A stretch of 64,000 nt of DNA from Desulfopila sp. IMCC35006. GTDB lineage: Bacteria; Desulfobacterota; Desulfobulbia; Desulfobulbales; Desulfocapsaceae. The notes under the pieces were generated by a model that was given only the letters and a program-made list of their open reading frames with translations, did no database searches and was not told where the DNA came from. A program made the position numbers and the translations under genes. This document shows positions 35,114 to 44,555 of this stretch, piece after piece; position 1 is the stretch's first letter, and every line of letters starts with the position of its first letter. The DNA is taken from the NCBI RefSeq assembly GCF_005116645.1, contig NZ_SWCM01000008.1, positions 186,001 to 250,000 on the forward strand, read 5' to 3'.

Positions 35114-35818
35114 TCAGGAAACACGAGTGAGTTGCCTGTCAGCCATTTCATATACCCGGTCGGCAACCCGCCGCACCTGGTCCTGATAGTGCGAAACCAT
35201 CAGCAGCGTGCAATTTTCTCGTAATTCAATGAGAAGTTCCTCGATCTTCGCACAGGCTTTGTCATCGAGTGACGAGGTCGGTTCGTCGAGAAGAATTATC
35301 TCCGGATCGGAAATCAGCGCCCTGGCAATGCACAAACGTTGCTGCTGTCCACCGGAGAGATTGCGGGCATCACTGTTCATGCGATCCTTCACCTCATCGA
35401 ACAAGTGAACTTTCCTGAGCATTGTCTCAACCTTCTCCGCCACTTCGCTTTTCTTCATTCCACCCTGGAGGATGAAGGGAAAAGCAATATTTTTATATAC
35501 CGTCATTGGCAGCGGATTCGGTGTCTGAAAGACCATCCCAACAGAGCGCCGCAACCTGGCTAATGAAACTTCCTTGCTGTAAATATCGGCTATTCCCTCG
35601 GAGAATCGGATCATCACCCGGCCTTTAAATGCACCACCACCGTTTTCTTCCCACAATCGATTAAAAATAGAGAGAAATGTCGATTTGCCGGTCCCCGAAG
35701 GACCGGTTACCGCAATAATACTGTTCTCCGGCAAGGCAAGATTAATATCCTCTAAAACTGCCTTGTTCCTGTACGAAAAACACACTTTTTCGGCAAATAT
35801 TTTTGTCCTGTCTTTCAA
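35114..35818 (-). CDS. pstB: Phosphate ABC transporter ATP-binding protein PstB
   Basis: ABC ATPase of 234 residues. Walker A GPSGTGKST, signature LSGGQQQRL, Walker B IILLDEPTSS and H-loop SHYQDQ are intact. I prefer the TTG at 35818 as start, 8 bases after the pstA stop with GAGAG upstream; the ATG at 35878 would overlap pstA by 56 bases and add non-family residues. Last gene of the pst operon. It powers phosphate uptake through PstCA. Confidence 0.85.
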   Translation of the reverse strand: MKDRTKIFAEKVCFSYRNKAVLEDINLALPENSIIAVTGPSGTGKSTFLSIFNRLWEENGGGAFKGRVMIRFSEGIADIYSKEVSLARLRRSVGMVFQTPNPLPMTVYKNIAFPFILQGGMKKSEVAEKVETMLRKVHLFDEVKDRMNSDARNLSGGQQQRLCIARALISDPEIILLDEPTSSLDDKACAKIEELLIELRENCTLLMVSHYQDQVRRVADRVYEMADRQLTRVS

Positions 35819-35822
35819 TAGA

Positions 35823-36701
35823 TTACTCTCTGCTGAGTTGCCAGGAAATGGCCTGCTCGATAAAAAAAGCGGTGACAAACAGGACCGCGCAGACCGTCAG
35901 GAGAAGGATGGCAGCCCCAAATCCCATCTGCAACTCGCGAGGATTTGTATATTGCGACGAAATATAATAGATGTAGAACGGCAGCGCCTCAAATTGTTCA
36001 AATAGTGATCGCGGCAGTCCGGCCGAAGCGACCACGCCTGTCAACATGATGACCGCCGTATCCTCCGCCGCCCGTCCTATAGCGAGGATGACTCCGCCAA
36101 GGATGTCGGGCAGCCTTGCCGGTAACAGAACGTAGCGAATATTTTGCAGGCGTGTTGCGCCAAGCGCTGGTGCAGTGAGTCGCAGGGACGGTGCGACGGA
36201 TTCCAGGGCCATCTGAGTACTCCGGATAAGATAGGGCAGGATTAAAAAACACATGGCCAATGCCGATATCAGCAGGCACGGGCCCAGGCGACCGGGAAAA
36301 AACCGGTGCAGGATAATAGTCAGCGAGAAACCGGCAAGGCCGATTACAATGGAGGGCAGTCCGGCAAGGATATCAAAAAGCACCGTCGGCAGTTGCCGTG
36401 ACCAGCCGCGACAATATTCGGCCATATAAATTCCGGCAGCAAGACCAATCGGCACCGCAAAACCAACTGCGAGCAGTACCAGCGCAAAGGTACCCATAAC
36501 AGCCGGAAACAGCCCATTGAAAACCTGCCGTTTTAATAGCAGGGCGTCAATCGGAGCAATCTTGCCAAAGAGTAACTCGGTACCAATAACCCCAGCGCCT
36601 CGATACATGAGGTAGCCCAGCATGAAAAAGAGTGCCGACAGCAGCAAGACGACACTTCCCCAGGAAAAAGCTATGATCACCCGTTCAATCAAACTTCTCA
36701 T
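35823..36701 (-). CDS. pstA: Phosphate ABC transporter permease PstA
   Basis: Inner-membrane permease of 292 residues with about six transmembrane helices and the BPD_transp_1 EAA-type loop (ALGATRLQNIRYVLLPARLP). It begins with an ATG that overlaps the pstC stop by 4 bases. It forms the channel with PstC. Confidence 0.9.
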   Translation of the reverse strand: MRSLIERVIIAFSWGSVVLLLSALFFMLGYLMYRGAGVIGTELLFGKIAPIDALLLKRQVFNGLFPAVMGTFALVLLAVGFAVPIGLAAGIYMAEYCRGWSRQLPTVLFDILAGLPSIVIGLAGFSLTIILHRFFPGRLGPCLLISALAMCFLILPYLIRSTQMALESVAPSLRLTAPALGATRLQNIRYVLLPARLPDILGGVILAIGRAAEDTAVIMLTGVVASAGLPRSLFEQFEALPFYIYYISSQYTNPRELQMGFGAAILLLTVCAVLFVTAFFIEQAISWQLSRE

Positions 36702-37558
36702 CCTGGCGGCCTCACCAAAGCACCGGTCAGATATCGCAAAAGTATGACCACGATCACTGAAAAAATATACAGGACAAGACCGCAGGCGAAGATTGATTTG
36801 AATTCCATGCTGGCAAAGTCGGCGGCAAGAACCAGCGCGATGTGCGCTGTCAGGGTCCGCCCAGAATCAAAAACTCCCCGGGGTATGGCTATACTGTTGC
36901 CAGCCAGCATGAGGCTGATCAACGTGTCGCCCATCGCCCTGCCAAAACCCAGGATAATCCCGGCAAGTACCGTCGGCCAGGCCTGCGGCAACTGCAGATA
37001 CAGGAGTTTCTGCACCGGTTTGCCGCCCAGGGCATCGACGGCCAGACAATAGCTCCTGGCAACGTTGCCAAGACCATTGACAAAAAAAACGATCATGGTG
37101 GGGGCGATGAGAAGTGCGAGCACCATGGAAGCCGTGAGAATATTCAACCCGGAACCGCCGGCAAGCTGTTCCCGCATAAACGGCACAAGTAAAAATACAG
37201 CAACAAATCCATAAATGACGGTTGGTATTCCGGCCATGAATCTGACGGTAACCAGCACCACTTTTCGTAGCCGTCGCGGAGCAAGGGTCGCAGCAACAAA
37301 GGCGGTGCCGAGACTTATCGGCAAACTCAGGCATAAAGCCAGCAGGGCGATCGTCATGCTCCCGGCTATCATCGGATATATGCCGTATATCTCCTGGCTG
37401 GGAAGCCATTCCCGGGTGAGAAGAACAAAAAACTGGCCGCTTGATAACAGCGGCCAGCCGAGAAAAAGCATCATCCCAAAGACCGCAATGGTCAGAAAGG
37501 CGCAGCCAAACGCTGCCAGCCGGAAAATATGAACCGAGAAGCCGGGACGAATATTCAC
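36698..37558 (-). CDS. pstC: Phosphate ABC transporter permease PstC
   Basis: Permease of 286 residues with about six helices and the loop DALGGKPVQKLLYLQLPQAWPT. RFMAGIPTVIYGF is the typical PstC segment. Start overlaps the pstS stop by 4 bases, so the operon is tightly coupled. Confidence 0.9.
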   Translation of the reverse strand: MNIRPGFSVHIFRLAAFGCAFLTIAVFGMMLFLGWPLLSSGQFFVLLTREWLPSQEIYGIYPMIAGSMTIALLALCLSLPISLGTAFVAATLAPRRLRKVVLVTVRFMAGIPTVIYGFVAVFLLVPFMREQLAGGSGLNILTASMVLALLIAPTMIVFFVNGLGNVARSYCLAVDALGGKPVQKLLYLQLPQAWPTVLAGIILGFGRAMGDTLISLMLAGNSIAIPRGVFDSGRTLTAHIALVLAADFASMEFKSIFACGLVLYIFSVIVVILLRYLTGALVRPPG

Positions 37559-38382
37559 TTCACCGCAACAAACCCTTTGTCTCTGGCAATTTGCTGGCCG
37601 GTCGGACTGAGGAGGAAATCAAGGAAGGATTTGGCAAGACCGGCGGGCTTTCCCTTGGTCAGGCTGAAAAGACCGCGGGCAACACCGTAGGCACCGCTTT
37701 TGACATTTTCAAGATTGGGCACGACCCCATCAAGAGCCACCGGAGTAACCGTTCCATCGATATGGCCAACCGAGACATACCCAATGCCATATGGATCTTG
37801 AGCAATTGCCGTCTTCATGGCCCCGTTGGAAACAACGACATTGGCTTTTTTGGTTACATCGCCACTCTGCAATGCCTTTTTCCAGAACACTTCACGTGTT
37901 CCGCTTGCGGCATCCCGATCATAAATATTAATCCCCCTGTCTTCACCACCGACCTCTTTCCAGTTAACAATCTTGCCGGAAAAGATATCCTGGAGCTGGG
38001 TTGCGGTAAGAGCGGTCACCTTGTTCTGCGGATTAACGACCGCGCCGACTCCGTCAATTGCCCACTTCACCATAGAGAGCTTGTAGGTGGCAATCTCTTC
38101 ATCCGTCGCCTTGCGCCCGGCATTACCGATTTCGACCAGCCCTTCTCCCACCTGTTTGATCCCAACACCTGTCCCGCCACCTGCAATTGTGATACGAATA
38201 TCAGGATTACTGGTCATAATGAGTTCCGCAGCTTCTTTCATCACCGGAATATGGGCGGTTCCTCCGGCAATCTTGAGAATTCCCTTTTGCCCGACAAAAG
38301 CATCAAGGTCACTCCCCTGAGCAGCAGTTGTCAGCAGCAGGCACAATAAACCGAAGATGAAAATTTTACTTAGATTCTGCAT
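37555..38382 (-). CDS. pstS: Phosphate-binding periplasmic protein PstS
   Basis: PBP-like protein of 275 residues from the ATG at 38382, which has GGGGGAAA upstream; the signal peptide (MQNLSKIFIFGLLCLLLTTAAQG) begins there. The ligand loops are visible: AGGGTGVGIKQV and DRDAASGTREVF. It is the first gene of pstSCAB. No phoU or phoBR is in the window, so regulation cannot be judged; a Pho box was not recognised. Confidence 0.9.
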   Translation of the reverse strand: MQNLSKIFIFGLLCLLLTTAAQGSDLDAFVGQKGILKIAGGTAHIPVMKEAAELIMTSNPDIRITIAGGGTGVGIKQVGEGLVEIGNAGRKATDEEIATYKLSMVKWAIDGVGAVVNPQNKVTALTATQLQDIFSGKIVNWKEVGGEDRGINIYDRDAASGTREVFWKKALQSGDVTKKANVVVSNGAMKTAIAQDPYGIGYVSVGHIDGTVTPVALDGVVPNLENVKSGAYGVARGLFSLTKGKPAGLAKSFLDFLLSPTGQQIARDKGFVAVK

Positions 38383-38639
38383 GGTTTCCCCCAGAAAGTT
38401 CTTGATTAAAAGTATAGGTGGCGCATTCTTTACAAAGCCATTGACTAGCATAAGTTATATGCCTTTTCCAATAGTTACTTCCTATCAGTTGGCAAAGGTC
38501 AATGGGCTCATGCTATAGACCGTCACTCGGGATGAATATCCTTATGCCTTGGGGCTACTCATCTTCTGTTGGGGTAATGCAGGATTTCGCACTTGTCCTC
38601 TGTTCTGGTAATCAAAGAGAGGTTGCAGGCAAAAACGTA

Positions 38640-38666
38640 TGAAACCGCAGGCGCGAGCGCCTGCGG
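38640..38666 (-). terminator. ribB terminator hairpin
   Basis: A 10-bp perfect stem (CCGCAGGCGC 38645-38654 with GCGCCTGCGG 38657-38666) around GA starts 9 bases after the ribB stop. On the minus strand T-rich sequence follows. Confidence 0.65.
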
Positions 38667-38675
38667 CAATCGAGA

Positions 38676-39338
38676 TCAGGCAAAAGCGGGCTCTGACTGG
38701 CGATGGGCAACTAAGTCATTAATTGAAAGAACAGGCATGTTGTGTTGTTCGGCGAACGCAACAATCTGCGGTAAACGAGCCATGGTGCCATCCGCATTGG
38801 TCAGCTCGCAAAGGACGCCTGCCGGTTCCAGGCCAGCCAGAATCATCAGATCAACAGTACCCTCAGTGTGACCACCCCGGGTGAGAACGCCTCCTGGCTG
38901 GGCGCGCAGGGGGAATACATGGCCTGGTCGCGAGAGATCCGCAGGGCCTGCATTCTGCTTGATAGCCGCCTTGATGGTTGTAACCCTGTCCTGGGCGGAA
39001 ACTCCGGTCGTTACACCTTCTCGTGCCTCGATGCTCACCGTAAAGGCGGTTCCGTATGTGCTGGTGTTCTCGCTGACCATCATCGGCAACTTGAGCCGAT
39101 TGATATGCTCATCGGTCAGGCAGAGACAGACGATGCCACTGCATTCACGGATGAGCAAGGCCATCTGGTCGTTGGTGAGATGTTCCGCTGAGAAGATAAC
39201 ATCGCCTTCGTTCTCGCGATTTTCGTCGTCGACCAGAAGGACTCCGTTGCCTTGATGAAGAGCGGTTACGGCGTTTTCTACTCGTTGCCGGGGATTGCCA
39301 AAGCGGGATAAAAGTGAACTGCCTGGGGTCTGATTCAT
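38676..39338 (-). CDS. ribB: 3,4-dihydroxy-2-butanone 4-phosphate synthase
   Basis: Enzyme of 220 residues that makes the four-carbon precursor of riboflavin from ribulose 5-phosphate. [10 protein letters not shown] (metal and substrate acids), [10 protein letters not shown] and [11 protein letters not shown] are the family signatures. It is a stand-alone RibB without the GTP cyclohydrolase II domain that follows in RibBA. The FMN riboswitch about 200 bases upstream controls it. Other riboflavin genes are not in the window. Confidence 0.95.
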   Translation of the reverse strand: MNQTPGSSLLSRFGNPRQRVENAVTALHQGNGVLLVDDENRENEGDVIFSAEHLTNDQMALLIRECSGIVCLCLTDEHINRLKLPMMVSENTSTYGTAFTVSIEAREGVTTGVSAQDRVTTIKAAIKQNAGPADLSRPGHVFPLRAQPGGVLTRGGHTEGTVDLMILAGLEPAGVLCELTNADGTMARLPQIVAFAEQHNMPVLSINDLVAHRQSEPAFA

Positions 39339-39386
39339 GGTTGCCTCCTTAAGGCTCAGTGACCAGAATCAGGGCGTGCGGGAATA

Positions 39387-39412
39387 AACCGGCCCTCTGC
39401 CGGTTTTTTAAG
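39387..39412. terminator. Hairpin between riboswitch and ribB
   Basis: AAACCGG and CCGGTTT pair around CCCTCTG, with a T6 run on the plus strand and an A-rich start on the minus strand. On the ribB (minus) strand the following U run is only three bases, so it would act as a weak terminator in the expression platform of the FMN riboswitch, or as a plus-strand terminator. Confidence 0.45.
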
Positions 39413-39539
39413 CCTCTGGCGATATGATTGCTGCGGACTGCATCAGGAAAACTGTCCATACGTCTGCCTTTTCCTTCAGAAAAGCAGGCAAGGATCTGCC
39501 CCATGCACTCCAGCAGAATAACACCGCCATCAACCGTTT

Positions 39540-39678
39540 TCTCTCCCATCCGGACTATGACCGTCGGCTCCGGAGTCCCACCGGATCTGCTGACCCTGCT
39601 GTTGCCAGCAGGCGCTCGCGGGCTTATCCTCGACAAGAGGAAATCACCGCCGGTAGGGAATTGCACCCTGCCCTGAGA
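39540..39678 (-). promoter_or_regulatory. FMN riboswitch (RFN element) upstream of ribB
   Basis: On the minus strand the sequence has the conserved RFN blocks in order: AGGGCAGGGTGCAATTCCC (start), TACCGGCGGT, AGCCCGCGAGC, ATCCGGTG, CCGACGGTCATAGTCCGG and a final GATGGGAGAG. FMN binding should turn ribB expression down. The leader from aptamer end to ribB is about 200 bases. Confidence 0.93.
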
Positions 39679-39757
39679 ATGACAGCAAATGTACTGCCAA
39701 AATCGAAATAAAACAAGCGTTTCTCAAAAGAGTGGCGACTTGAAAGGATCGAAAATG

Positions 39758-40819
39758 TCAGGGCAAAACGTGCTTAAAGCGCAGGCCCTGGTCGATCCGT
39801 TCCAATACCTTGTCCTTGTCGCCGGGGAACTGGTAACCTTCATAATCATGGGTAAAGACCAGATTGCCGCCGGGGGTGCGCCAATGGTTGCCCGCATGGT
39901 CAAAGCAAACCTTTGAGCTGACGTCCAGCGCAGAAATCATGAGTCTCAGTTCCAGCAGCTGCTCTCGCGGGGTGAGAAGAGTTACTCTCCCTGCCTGAAC
40001 CTGATCGTACATCGGGGTGCCGGGAATGGGTCTAAAGGGGCGGGACCGGATATAGTGGGGATTGATCTCATTGAGAACCCGGGCGGTGTTGCGGGCATGT
40101 TGCTCAGACATCTCTTTGCCGCCAAGGCCTGGCATCCAGTATTCTGAAACCTGAAATCCTGCTGCCATGGCTTTTTGGCCGCCGGTTATGTGCCCCTGGG
40201 CATTTACTCCTTTTTTGATCTGCTTGAGCAGGTCGTCATCCCCGGTTTCCAGGCCCAGATGTACCCGATCCAGTCCGGCTGCTCTGATGGCCTGCAGATT
40301 TTCCAGGGATCTCTGGGCAATGGTTCGTGCCCGGGCATAGGTGGTAATCCTGTGAATGGTGGGGAAGGTGGATTTTAAATGGGTCAGGGCCTGAATCAGC
40401 TCCCCGGGAGGCATGATCAAAGAATTGCCGTCTTGGATAAAGGCGGTTTTTCCGCCGGAAACCAGCCACTGGATCAGCATGTCAGCCCCCTGATGAAAGT
40501 TGAGTTCAGGAGCGCGGTCGACGAGAGCCAGAATAGCCTCCCGGGTAATTTCACCGTTGCAGCCCAGACGGATGGATTCGGTTTTCAGATCCTTGGCCAA
40601 GGCAGCCATTGCATCGATATCCGCTTTGATCTCCTTTAAGGGGCGCAGCTGGAACTTTTCTGTTTTGTACATGGCACAGAACGTACAATAGTTCCAGGGG
40701 CAGTTGCGGGTAAACCGGACAAGAAGCGATGCGCTTCCACCCTCGCTGGGGGGCCGGTAAACACCGGTTTCGAAATGATAGTTGTCGGGGGTCACGTGGT
40801 CTCTCCTTTCATTCGGCAT
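39758..40819 (-). CDS. Radical SAM protein
   Basis: Protein of 353 residues. The cluster motif near residue 35 is CPWNYCTFC (C-x4-C-x2-C), the variant of the Elp3/B12-type subgroup described as CPWNxCTFCxMYK. Later blocks are typical of the family: VHLGLETGDDDLLKQIKKG and GIGGxx-like LPGLGGKE. It has no extra iron-sulfur or B12 domain. Homologues are widespread in Desulfobacterota with no assigned substrate. Start is ATG with GGAGAG about 7 bases upstream. Confidence 0.88.
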   Translation of the reverse strand: MPNERRDHVTPDNYHFETGVYRPPSEGGSASLLVRFTRNCPWNYCTFCAMYKTEKFQLRPLKEIKADIDAMAALAKDLKTESIRLGCNGEITREAILALVDRAPELNFHQGADMLIQWLVSGGKTAFIQDGNSLIMPPGELIQALTHLKSTFPTIHRITTYARARTIAQRSLENLQAIRAAGLDRVHLGLETGDDDLLKQIKKGVNAQGHITGGQKAMAAGFQVSEYWMPGLGGKEMSEQHARNTARVLNEINPHYIRSRPFRPIPGTPMYDQVQAGRVTLLTPREQLLELRLMISALDVSSKVCFDHAGNHWRTPGGNLVFTHDYEGYQFPGDKDKVLERIDQGLRFKHVLP

Positions 40820-41116
40820 ATTCCATTATTTTTGTTGAATTATTTTGTCGGCATAATGCGAAAAGTTACCGGTTCCCGATGACCTTGTCAAGCAGGTGGC
40901 CGCCGCAGCGATTTTCGTAATGAGCTCTGCGATAAGAGCTGTATCACCAAGATTGGTGGGATATCTTCGAGGGCGGTGGAAAGCAATTTTTAGACGGATT
41001 TCTTCCAAACCTTGCTATACTTGATTTTCAGCGTGAACAGGTAGGAGGGATATGGTTTTTCTCTGGAGGAGACAGATCACAGCAGGGTAAATCTTAATTT
41101 GCGATTGGAGAAAACA

Positions 41117-41965
41117 ATGCGACGCGAGATCAGACAGGTATTCAAAGGTGAGAAAGTAACGGAAGGAGCGGGGGTTCGGTTACGGAGGATTTTTGGATTT
41201 AACGAAACAAAGCTGTTTGATCCATTTCTCCTGCTCGATGATTTCCGTTCCGATACGCCGGAAGATTTTCTCCCTGGATTTCCCTGGCATCCACACCGGG
41301 GCATCGAGACTATTACCTATGTCTTGAAGGGAGATGTTGAGCATGGTGACAGCCTGGGGAATAAAGGGGTTATCTCATCTGGAGATGTGCAGTGGATGAC
41401 CGCCGGCAGCGGTATTATCCATCAGGAGATGCCGAAGGGAGACGGCAGTGGGTCCATGCACGGCTTTCAGCTCTGGGCCAATCTGCCGGCAAGTCACAAA
41501 ATGATGGATCCCCGTTACCGGGATATTAAAGCTGCGGATATTCCCGCAGTGACCCGCGAAAACGGGACCACGGTAAAGATCATTGCCGGCTCGGCAGGTG
41601 GCGTTTTTGGCCCGGCCGCCGATATCATAATCGATCCTGAATATCTGGATTGCACGGTTCCGGTGCAGACAGAATTTTCCCATGACACTAAAAGAGGATA
41701 CACCGTCTTTCTTTACGTGATCGGAGGGGAGGGGCGGGTAAATGAGACAGCGGTCGCCGATCAGACGCTGGTCCTCTTTGCCGATGGTGATGCCGTGAAG
41801 GTGTGTGGCGGCGACAGGCCGCTTCGATTTTTATTACTTTCAGGCAAACCTCTGCATGAATCCATCGCCTGGCGGGGACCTATTGTCATGAATACCAGAG
41901 AGGAACTGGACAGGGCCTTTGCCGAATTACAGGACAATACTTTTATCAGACAGAAGAGCAGTTAA
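41117..41965 (+). CDS. Pirin-family protein
   Basis: Bicupin of 282 residues from the ATG at 41117, chosen because GGAG lies 7-8 bases before it. The N-terminal cupin has the pirin metal site: FPWHPHRGIETITYV (two His) and HGDSLGNKG, with VQWMTAGSGIIHQEMP completing it. Pirins can act as quercetinase-like or redox-dependent regulators. Single gene, convergent with the ACT gene. Confidence 0.92.
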   Translation: MRREIRQVFKGEKVTEGAGVRLRRIFGFNETKLFDPFLLLDDFRSDTPEDFLPGFPWHPHRGIETITYVLKGDVEHGDSLGNKGVISSGDVQWMTAGSGIIHQEMPKGDGSGSMHGFQLWANLPASHKMMDPRYRDIKAADIPAVTRENGTTVKIIAGSAGGVFGPAADIIIDPEYLDCTVPVQTEFSHDTKRGYTVFLYVIGGEGRVNETAVADQTLVLFADGDAVKVCGGDRPLRFLLLSGKPLHESIAWRGPIVMNTREELDRAFAELQDNTFIRQKSS

Positions 41966-41985
41966 AGATGTGACGCCTGGTCTGT

Positions 41986-42522
41986 TTAGCGCGACAGATT
42001 TATATCGACCTGCAGCTCATCGGCCAGGGTACTTAAATCGTCTTCCAAGAGATCAAGCGAGATGTCTTCCGGGATCTGGATCTGGATGTCCATCCTGTAC
42101 AGCAGGGCGCCGCTCTCAGGGGAGGCTTGCGCCGTGGAATTGAGATGGACGATGTTTAATTTTTTTTCGGCCAGGAACTTGCTGGTTTTGTAAACAATTC
42201 CCGCCTGATCCAGCCCCTCGATGTGCAAGGTACAGGTTTTGTCCTTCTTCCGGGGGCTTTTCTGCGGTGCCGGCAGTGATCTGACAAAAGCCGAAATCCC
42301 TTTTTCAAGTTCAAGCCGTCGACATTCCCGTGACAAGTGCTCTTCAATGGTATTCTGTGTGCAGGAAAAGAGCAGGTTCAGGGTGAACTGGTCGGCCAGT
42401 AAATTCATGGTCGTGTCCTCGAGGTTGCAGCCATTTTCATAAAGCAGGCGGGTAACATCGGCGACGATGCCGACGCGATCCTGGCCAAAGGCGGTCATTA
42501 TATAATATTTTTGCATGGTCAT
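41986..42522 (-). CDS. ACT-domain protein, GcvR-like
   Basis: Protein of 178 residues with two tandem ACT domains (about 3-80 and 95-175), each with the DRVGIVADVTRLL or DQAGIVYKTSKFL glycine turn. It matches the glycine cleavage regulator GcvR and related amino-acid-sensing proteins. A mildly basic linker (PQKSPRKKDK) joins the two. Ligand and target unknown. Confidence 0.85.
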   Translation of the reverse strand: MTMQKYYIMTAFGQDRVGIVADVTRLLYENGCNLEDTTMNLLADQFTLNLLFSCTQNTIEEHLSRECRRLELEKGISAFVRSLPAPQKSPRKKDKTCTLHIEGLDQAGIVYKTSKFLAEKKLNIVHLNSTAQASPESGALLYRMDIQIQIPEDISLDLLEDDLSTLADELQVDINLSR

Positions 42523-42679
42523 TTCCTTTCCTCTTCGAGGGGTGGTATGTGCCGGATCAAATTTCTGTGTTCCTTCTCCGGTTTCATGGTAATTTACAGC
42601 ATAACTCTTAAATGAAAAGACGTACTCTGCGCAACATTATTTCTCTGTCAAAAGCTTAATGGTACCAAGAGGAGGCACT

Positions 42680-43747
42680 ATGCATCGAGTCATGATACAT
42701 CCGGCAACGTACGCCGATTGTCGAAAAGCGGTTGATCGGGCTTTTGAGCTTTTCCCCCAGGATATTGCCGGGAAAAAGGTGACGATCAAGCCGAATGTCC
42801 TGCGTACATCGAAAGCCGAAGAGCACATAGTGACCAACCCGGCCCTGTTGCGCGCGGTGATTGATAAAGTTGAGGAGCTGTCGCCACGTGAGCTGGTTGT
42901 CGGCGACAATCCCGGCTTATTTAATTATGGCGACAATGAAAACAGCTTTAAAGAAACCGGTCTGATGGAGGCGGCAAAAGGATATTACAAAAACCTCGGC
43001 GACACCACCCGGCACATGGCCTTTAATCCTGAGTTTATGCCCGAAGTAGGCGTTTCAAAAGATATCATGGACGCGGATATCTTTATCAGTTTACCCAAGT
43101 TTAAGACCCATGGCCTGACTGTTATGACCGGCGCCATTAAAAACAGCTATGGCATCCTGCCCGGTGCCCAGAAGGCACGACTGCACCAGCTGGCGGGGAC
43201 GCCGGAGCGATTTCATGAGCTGATCGTTGAGGTGTTCCGTCTGCGGGTGCCTGATTTGTTTATCATGGACGCCGTCGTGGGCATGGAGGGTAATGGTCCC
43301 GCGTCGCCCGAACTGCGGGAGATCGGGGTGATTCTGGCTGCGGATAATGCGGTTGCGCTCGATGCGGTGGTTGCCAGGATGATGGGCGTTGATCCGGCCC
43401 GTCTGCGTTTTCTGCAGAAGGCCAAGGCCCTTGGACTTGGCGATTTCGATGCGCAAACGATTCAAATCGACGGTGTCATGCCGATTCTGGCTCATTTCAA
43501 GCTGCCCCCGCTGGGTGGCGAAGCGATCGCGGGGAATCAGGCGATTCAGCAGTTAATGAATACCAAAATCAATGTTAAACCCAAGGCCGATCCGGAATTA
43601 TGTACTGCGTGCGGGGCCTGCATAGAACATTGCCCGGTTTCTGCGCTCACCATGCGGGATTCTCTTCCAGTCGTAGATGCCGATACCTGCATTACCTGTT
43701 TCTGCTGCCAGGAGATCTGCCCTGAAAAAGCCATGCGCCTGAGTTGA
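42680..43747 (+). CDS. DUF362 protein with C-terminal 2[4Fe-4S] ferredoxin domain
   Basis: Protein of 355 residues from the ATG at 42680, which has AGAGGAGG upstream. The DUF362 part (1-280) is followed by two cluster motifs, CTACGACIEHCP and CITCFCCQEICP, near residues 300-345. DUF362-ferredoxin proteins are common in strict anaerobes; their reaction is unknown. It is a single gene. Confidence 0.9.
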   Translation: MHRVMIHPATYADCRKAVDRAFELFPQDIAGKKVTIKPNVLRTSKAEEHIVTNPALLRAVIDKVEELSPRELVVGDNPGLFNYGDNENSFKETGLMEAAKGYYKNLGDTTRHMAFNPEFMPEVGVSKDIMDADIFISLPKFKTHGLTVMTGAIKNSYGILPGAQKARLHQLAGTPERFHELIVEVFRLRVPDLFIMDAVVGMEGNGPASPELREIGVILAADNAVALDAVVARMMGVDPARLRFLQKAKALGLGDFDAQTIQIDGVMPILAHFKLPPLGGEAIAGNQAIQQLMNTKINVKPKADPELCTACGACIEHCPVSALTMRDSLPVVDADTCITCFCCQEICPEKAMRLS

Positions 43748-43919
43748 CCGCGCGTAATTCGGAAAGCTTGCAGCAGGCCCAGGCCCTGAACCGGCTTTAA
43801 CTACATGGGGACAGAAGGCAGGGAGGAGGGCCCATTCTGCGTTTTTCCATCACGCTGCGGCCGTTCTTTTTAGTCTGACGATCCGCGCCCCGTGCGGCGT
43901 GCAGGTGTTACAGTAATTT

Positions 43920-44387
43920 TCAGGCCTCGTCCGCCATCTCCAGCTCATGGGTGATGTTGATTGCCTCAATCACGCTTTGGGCGGCGGGGCAGAGGGTGAT
44001 ATAGTTGTTGAACGCCTCTTCTGCATCCGCGCGTTTATCCGCCGGCAGCTTTAAATTATAGTGCACGTGAATACGCACAATCTTCAGCACCCCGTTGACG
44101 TCCTCGATATCGCCGGTAACCGTTGCCATATAACGGTCCTGGAAGGTTCGGATCTTTTTTTTGGCCAGCACCGTGGCCAATGTACCCATCATTCACCCGC
44201 CGACTGCGCCGACCAGGTGGTCCAGGGTGGCGGCGTGCTCTTCTTCCGGTTCAACATTGTAGAATTTTTTAATGCCACCATGCACGCCGTAGTATACCGG
44301 TTGATCGAACCCTCGAATATGGGCGATGCGGGTCGGGCCGTTTTCGCGGGTAATGGTGATGTGCGATTGATGAATAATCTTTCCCAT
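43920..44387 (-). CDS. OsmC-like selenoprotein (UGA read as selenocysteine at codon 65)
   Basis: Read straight through one TGA (44193-44195) this is a single 155-residue OsmC/YhfA-type protein: start ATG 44387 with GAGGAAG before it, LDHLVGAVGG-U-MMGTLATVLA in the middle and ITLCPAAQSV near the end. OsmC enzymes reduce organic peroxides with a first catalytic Cys in exactly this place; here Sec replaces it, and the second, resolving Cys (133) is kept. OsmC-like selenoproteins are known from Desulfobacterota. A hairpin right after the TGA fits a bacterial SECIS. Ordinary gene callers split it into two pieces (43920-44192 and 44193-44408). Confidence 0.85.
44161..44195 (-). promoter_or_regulatory. 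SECIS-type hairpin following the UGA
   Basis: On the minus strand, 12 bases after the TGA, TTGGCCA (44180-44174) pairs perfectly with TGGCCAA (44167-44161) around loop CGGTGC. The apical loop begins 19 bases after the UGA and contains a G early, which fits the rules for bacterial SECIS elements read by SelB. Confidence 0.7.
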
Positions 44388-44555
44388 AGTGTCTTCCTCG
44401 CCGGGCAATGGTTGAACAGATGGTGGGTATGCGTGTCGATGAGACCGGTTGCATGAATTTCCGCTGAAAAAAAATAGCCGTTAGGACCCTGCAGCGCATT
44501 TTTTATTGGGTGCAGGGGGATCAAACAGAATTGTCGGCGGGGATATTCTCAACAC

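Noticed and set aside
43920-44408. A broken OsmC gene with a nonsense mutation
   Set aside because: Both halves are intact, the TGA replaces exactly the catalytic Cys, and a SECIS-like hairpin follows, so Sec is the better reading.
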